Below, in pieces: positions 59,379 through 64,000 of a stretch of DNA of 64,000 nucleotides. The stretch is from Bradysia coprophila. Its lineage: Eukaryota > Arthropoda > Insecta > Diptera > Sciaridae. Location of the stretch: contig NW_023503584.1 of the NCBI RefSeq assembly GCF_014529535.1, forward strand, positions 906,190 through 970,189, written 5' to 3'. The position numbers were made by a program, and so were the translations under genes. Position 1 is the stretch's first letter, and every line of letters starts with the position of its first letter. The notes below the pieces were generated by a model that saw nothing but the letters and a program-made list of their open reading frames with translations, was not told the DNA's origin and did not search any database.

Positions 59379-61599
59379 TATTACACTCGCCTCACCATGA
59401 AAACACTGAATATCACGCGCCAAAAGTTATCGGAAACCACACGTTTTTAGTTCTCTCTCAGCAGACCTTGCAAACAGGTCTAGGGATGTGAGCAATGTTT
59501 TACTTAATAGTGGAATTTCCTGTGGTTATTCGCCAAAGAGAGAAATTTGACTTTAAATGAAAACGAAGGCGGAGCTTACTCTTCGTATTATAATGAACAT
59601 CGAACGATCGACTCGTTCGGCTTTGTAGCGCGTATTTTCGGTTTCGGTTTATGGCAGAAATTTACCACGCTCGTTCTACACACTACTTTTTGCGCGCTAA
59701 TATGGTTGTAAAGGCTCCCATCAACTACATGCATGCATTAAGAGTTTAAAAACCCATTGGCGACACAGTATTCGACAAAATGTTTTAGGCATTTGAGAAT
59801 TTCCACTCAATCGTAAACTGGCAAGCAATAGTAATGGATATAATCAAACATATTTAAGGTATTGTACAAAATGAAACGCAAATCCGAAGAAAATAGAGTA
59901 AAAAAGTTACTTTCTTGATCAATTTAATAACATTTTTAGTAGGACCAATTATTGGTGGCTCAGCTCTAATAGCATGGTCTATGCAGTTCGGATAATAGCA
60001 AATGAGGTGTCGTTGTAAAGGTAAGACGCGAGGCTATCAAGTGGTGAATGTGGCATCAAAATATATTGACTTTCACATGTCAAAAACTTTCAGTAGGGTT
60101 GACAATATTTTCAAATTGACTTTTCTCAAAAAAGTACCGTTAACTTTTTTTGTTAATTATTGATATAAATTCCTCGATGGTCCTAAATAATTATCCATAA
60201 AAAAATTTCGTATGCAACAACTTTTTTATTTAGACTTTTTTCAAGCTCACCGTGTAGTAGCACATCTCTGTCATAAAATAGTGTTATGAAAAAAACTGTT
60301 TGAGAAGCTACGCTGTCCTAATTTCAATTTGATGTAACAGTATTTTATCGTCTACGCGCTTTGTTTTCCCCTCAAAATTATTCACCTAGGATGTGAATTA
60401 GTTATTTTCCTAACTAGTGTTGAAATATCGCTTGTTTCCCACGTCGTTTAGGAAAGACGTTGTGCCTAACTTATGCTAAAAGGCTTTTTTAGCGAATGAG
60501 AGGTTTCCAGCTCGAGCCGAAGGCGATGTGCGTTAGGAAAATAACTATTATGACATTTATGACGCAGGCTTTAAAGCACTTTAATGCCACAGAGTCATCC
60601 AAAGTTTCCAAATTTTGCATATTATGATGCTGATGGGTGGCATAAACGAAAATTATTCTTCTGTGATGTGTCAAACATGTCATTCGCCATTCCCCTATTT
60701 TGTTGCCTCGTTTTCGCTCACACGATAATATATCTTACATAACTGGGGATAAAAAAATGAAAAGTAGAGTTTTCGTGTGAATTTTGTTAATCCGAGGCGA
60801 AACCGAGGTCAATAAGCACACAAAAATGAGACTTTTCATTTTTATCCCGAGTTATATAATGTATAACATGCTGAGGTCGTCGAAAGAAGTGCTTGTAACA
60901 TGAAATGTACGGTTTTCGACGCATGTAGCAGTAAAAATAAATGATGATGAGACACCTACGAAGATCAGGCACCCAAATTTGAACGGTTTACTGAATATTT
61001 TCTCCACATAATTTTTTAGTAAGCAGGCTTGGGTACCACTGTTTTCGTGATCACAGCTGTTTCAACCCCTTTCAGAACCGAGATCATAAACTTGGTCACA
61101 TAGTTTCACTTTTTTGGTATCTGCTTTCTCGAAACTTGGTCGTTTTTTATGATGTCTTGAAAAGAGTTATAAGAAACCCGACAATCCGATTTCACATTAC
61201 AACAGAGCGTATACCGTCTATTTCGCAAGATGAATGAATGTTTGGTTGGAATAGGTCCTATTTTCGCGAATTCGTTTTTTTTTAAATCTCTTGAAAATTA
61301 TTACAGTTGGAGGCAGTGAAATTTCAGCATGAATTTGCTTCAGCTGTTTTTCAACCGATCCGCTCAATCAATCAAATCTGTTGAAACTGCTATACGCACA
61401 CGCCTCTTTGAATTTTCACGAATTTAAGAAATAAATTTCTTGAAATGCTTCAAACTGCTCGAAATTCTTTTAATTCGCGAAATTTTTTGAAATTAACGAA
61501 AATTCTTTTAAATTTTAGAAATTCTTAAAAATTAGTCACTGGGAAAATTATCGGTTCTTGTAATTATGCCACTGTAAAACAAAAAGAAAATGAAGTATT

Positions 61600-64000
61600 A
61601 TGACGCTACAGACAACCATTTTCTTATTTTTATTATTTGCTTCTCTCTTAGATTCGATGATTGGTGCTGTGGTCTGTGCAAGAATGATGAATATATTTCT
61701 GGAATTTCTGCTCTTCCACTCCAAAAATTGTGATCACAATAAAATTCCAAACTTTAATTTACCTCTTTCTCTTACTTTATATAGTAGATCCATCAACTTA
61801 CCACGTCTGCATACGAAGAAAAAGCCGCTAAAATGTCCGTAAAACACTTTCAATTGAACTCACTCTCAACTCACTCAAATCATCAGCCAACAAAACTATG
61901 TAAAACTCACTTGCACCACCATAGCGAAACGAATATAATACCATTTTCCATCAGGTTTTCTTTTCATTTAAATTTTTTCGAACTCTTTTGAAACTGAATC
62001 GGACTCTACATTTTTGTGTTGATGGAAAAGGAAAATCACCCAATTTTTATTACAACAAAAAAAAACATTTTTAACGGTTTGCACAGAACAAGGGAAACTT
62101 TTCTTTCGTTTTGTTTTTATCGTACCTTTTGCAAATGTATATGAAACAAACAAAAAACAACTCTCGGCTAGATGAAACACATTGTTTACGAGTAGAATAT
62201 TTATTTTAATAAAAAGTAAAATAGATTCGTGTGTACGATGCACATTAGTTTTCTTTTTTTTCACGAAATATAATGAGGAAAACAGAAGAAAATTGGTTAC
62301 ACGTAAAATAGTTTGTTTGCTTTGCTTTTCTTCTTCAAATGTTTTTTCTTTCTTTCTTTCTTCATTTCATTCAACTTCTTGCGATTAACAATTCATTGAG
62401 ACAGTGTGAATGTGTGTAAGCATTGCCAGTATCAAACACAAAGTAACATTTGTTAAAATAAAGTGAAAAATACAATTTTGACCAAATGCTACACTATGCT
62501 CAAACATGTACTGGCTTCTCATTCGGCAATTGTCAGAATCGGTTCTTTGATGGTCAGAAACTTGAACTTGACACAAACTGATTTTTTTTTAAAAAATGAA
62601 CTGAAAGTCTCTTCGATAGAAATTCAATTTTTTATTAAAAAAACAAAACACTGACGGCTAATCAACGTGGAATTAGATTTATATTTTGGAAGCAATTAGC
62701 GACACAAAAATTAAAATTTGAACTGAAAACAAACGAAACTCTTTGGAAAAACCAATGTCTTGAGATTTGTTGCCACACTAACTTTTTTGTTCTTTTTTTT
62801 CTTGAAAAAATTCAATAAATTTCGTAAACTTTGAATTTTTTCAGTTAAACAAAAAATTATTTTGTACGAACATTACGCACTAACTTGATTCCATTTTTCA
62901 GGCTACACTACACCAAATATAGTAGACAATATTCTTCCTTAGATTAGAGCGAATTTTTTGCATTTTTTTCTTCATTTTTTTTTCGTTTTGTTTTTTTCAC
63001 ATCAAATAGTAGAATTACAATCACTTAAACTTAGCAAAGGTGAAATAGAAATTTGTTGCAAACAAAATTTACTTATTTCATTTGGATTTACAACACTTAC
63101 ATTGAACAAATTATACTTTTCTCATTTCATTTTTGTTTGTTTTTTATTTCATTTCTTCAATACGAGAATTTATTTAGCATATTCAGATGCACGAACACTC
63201 ACTGTGTTCACAAAATGTCGTTACGATTTTGTTGCCACAAACTTTTTAGATCATCAACGAAAATAGAATTGGATTTAACGTTTTGTCACCATGAAGTGGT
63301 TTCATTTCAGTGTCATGTAAGCGGCGAATCGACGATGGAGATCGACTTGTTCAGGGGTATTGTATTGCAGGACTAATTTTCCTATGTGAGTGCGGGACGC
63401 ACATTAGAGTTTAAGCGGATTATTTCCTCTACTTAAAGCTGTGTTTCTCTACGTAGACATTATTCCATGTTGTCACAATTGGCTTCGCTTTGTTGAATGA
63501 AATAGCGTTGGTATCTATGGTGCTATGAGGGAAAATGGATCTACTCGGGTGAATACCTCGCCCAAAGGCTCGGTAACACAATCACTTTCGTATCCATCAT
63601 TTCTCCCATAGAAACGAAAGATAGGATACTATTAAGAATAGTGTCTTGAGTAGAAAAGACGGTCGGTATAGGTTTGAATTGAAATCCGATATGTAACTGT
63701 TGACTGATGTGGGAGATGGAATCATACAGCAACGGGGAAAGACACCAGAATTCGAATAGTTACTCTTGATGGTGTTCTCCTCTTCAATATCATCCGGAGT
63801 GAGTCGAAATGCTCAATCCAACCAAAACAAAGAAGCAAAATTAACGACAAATTGATGTCGATTTCGATGTTCCTATCAAACTCGCGACCAGCGATCCTAC
63901 TAATGGTTAGAACTCTGCAGCAAGATCTTCTTGGTATTGGTCAACAACTGAACCCTGAAGCCGAACCATTTCTATTGTTTGTAAATCCCCAAGATCTTGC
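61600..64000. other. AT-rich right edge, probably 3' UTR of an incoming minus-strand gene
   Basis: 61900-63300 is very rich in T/A runs, without repeats or domains. A plus-strand frame at 61600-61842 starts with a signal-peptide-like stretch (MTLQTTIFLFLLFASLLDSM) but has no body I recognise. At the extreme right, a minus-strand frame coming from the edge (about 64000-63914) ends QGSVVDQYQEDLAAEF; its nature is unknown. Confidence 0.35.
63302..63381 (-). CDS. Possible terminal coding exon of a gene beyond the edge
   Basis: On minus, an acceptor (CTCACATAG) is followed by 80 bases: two bases to complete a codon, 25 codons starting KLVLQYNTPEQVDLHRRF, and a TGA at 63302-63304. The codon choice looks coding and the AT-rich 1.3 kb downstream would make a natural 3' UTR. 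QYNTP recalls the ZM motif of Zasp/ALP proteins, but the following residues do not fit well. Upstream exons would lie beyond 64000 or in the last 600 bases. Confidence 0.35.

Larger units (their letters stand above)
53335..61599. other. AT-rich stretch without recognised genes
   Basis: I find no family-level coding match. Items seen: a 61-bp miniature element (54600-54660), a TATA-like box with a donor-like site (56333-56400), a possible inverted repeat at 58151-58324 built on GTCGATAACAGA, a MITE (59261-59378) and weak inverted repeats at about 60395-60870. Open frames at 55209-55436 and 58439-58669 are protein-like in length but lack motifs. The Spaetzle first exon and promoter should be in the first kilobase. 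Confidence 0.5.

Overview
The window is AT-rich animal DNA from an insect, most probably a fly (Diptera). Many introns are very short (about 55-80 bases, with GT-AG ends). Several genes belong to arthropod-type families: a ZAD-C2H2 zinc-finger protein, a Spaetzle-type cystine-knot ligand and a FADD-like death-domain adaptor. A lower (nematoceran) fly is my guess; the species cannot be read from the sequence.

Left third (1-28.4 kb), gene-rich. Integrator subunit 15 (minus, 1414-2679); a small unknown three-exon gene (plus, 5228-6087); a two-exon unknown gene (minus, 6727-7274); a coiled-coil gene whose last exon runs into an old MITE (plus, 7904-9209); a FADD-like adaptor (minus, 11560-12314); a 17-exon ZAD zinc-finger gene with 13 fingers and an 8-base micro-exon (plus, 13105-17396); TAF6 (minus, 17575-23249), whose 3.6 kb intron holds a complete mitochondrial medium-chain acyl-CoA synthetase gene on the other strand (19119-21333); and eIF4E (plus, 27171-28370). 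All were assembled by hand from splice sites, and the reading frame closes across every junction. Many are housekeeping genes for transcription, RNA processing and translation.

Middle and right (28.4-54 kb), gene-poor and rich in small DNA transposons. Genes here are two TXNDC12/AGR-like secreted thioredoxin-fold genes 15 kb apart (32702-33467 and 48202-49086, minus), a small secreted ten-cysteine protein (39475-39861, plus), an intronless MATH-BTB protein (42474-43340, plus), a SMYD4-like SET-MYND protein (45966-47687, minus) and a Spaetzle-family ligand (51715-53334, minus, first exon unresolved). Between them lie MITEs and foldback elements. Six carry target duplications of 8 bases that match perfectly or at 7 of 8 positions, and one inverted repeat is 1.29 kb long. 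A 72-base and a 61-base inverted-repeat element look like two members of one extremely small hAT-type family. Fragments of LINE reverse transcriptases occur at about 3.4, 37 and 41.8 kb.

Far right (54-64 kb): AT-rich, with no gene I can name. One possible terminal coding exon on the minus strand (63302-63381) suggests a gene entering from beyond the right edge.

I found no CRISPR array, tRNA or rRNA gene, and no recognisable retroviral or Polinton element. I do not see a wholly new biological system. The most unusual items are the micro-exon, the MITE-derived protein tail with its duplicated exon, the nested insertions with a readable empty site, the tiny paired hAT-like elements, and a short motif repeated at least eight times in non-coding DNA.
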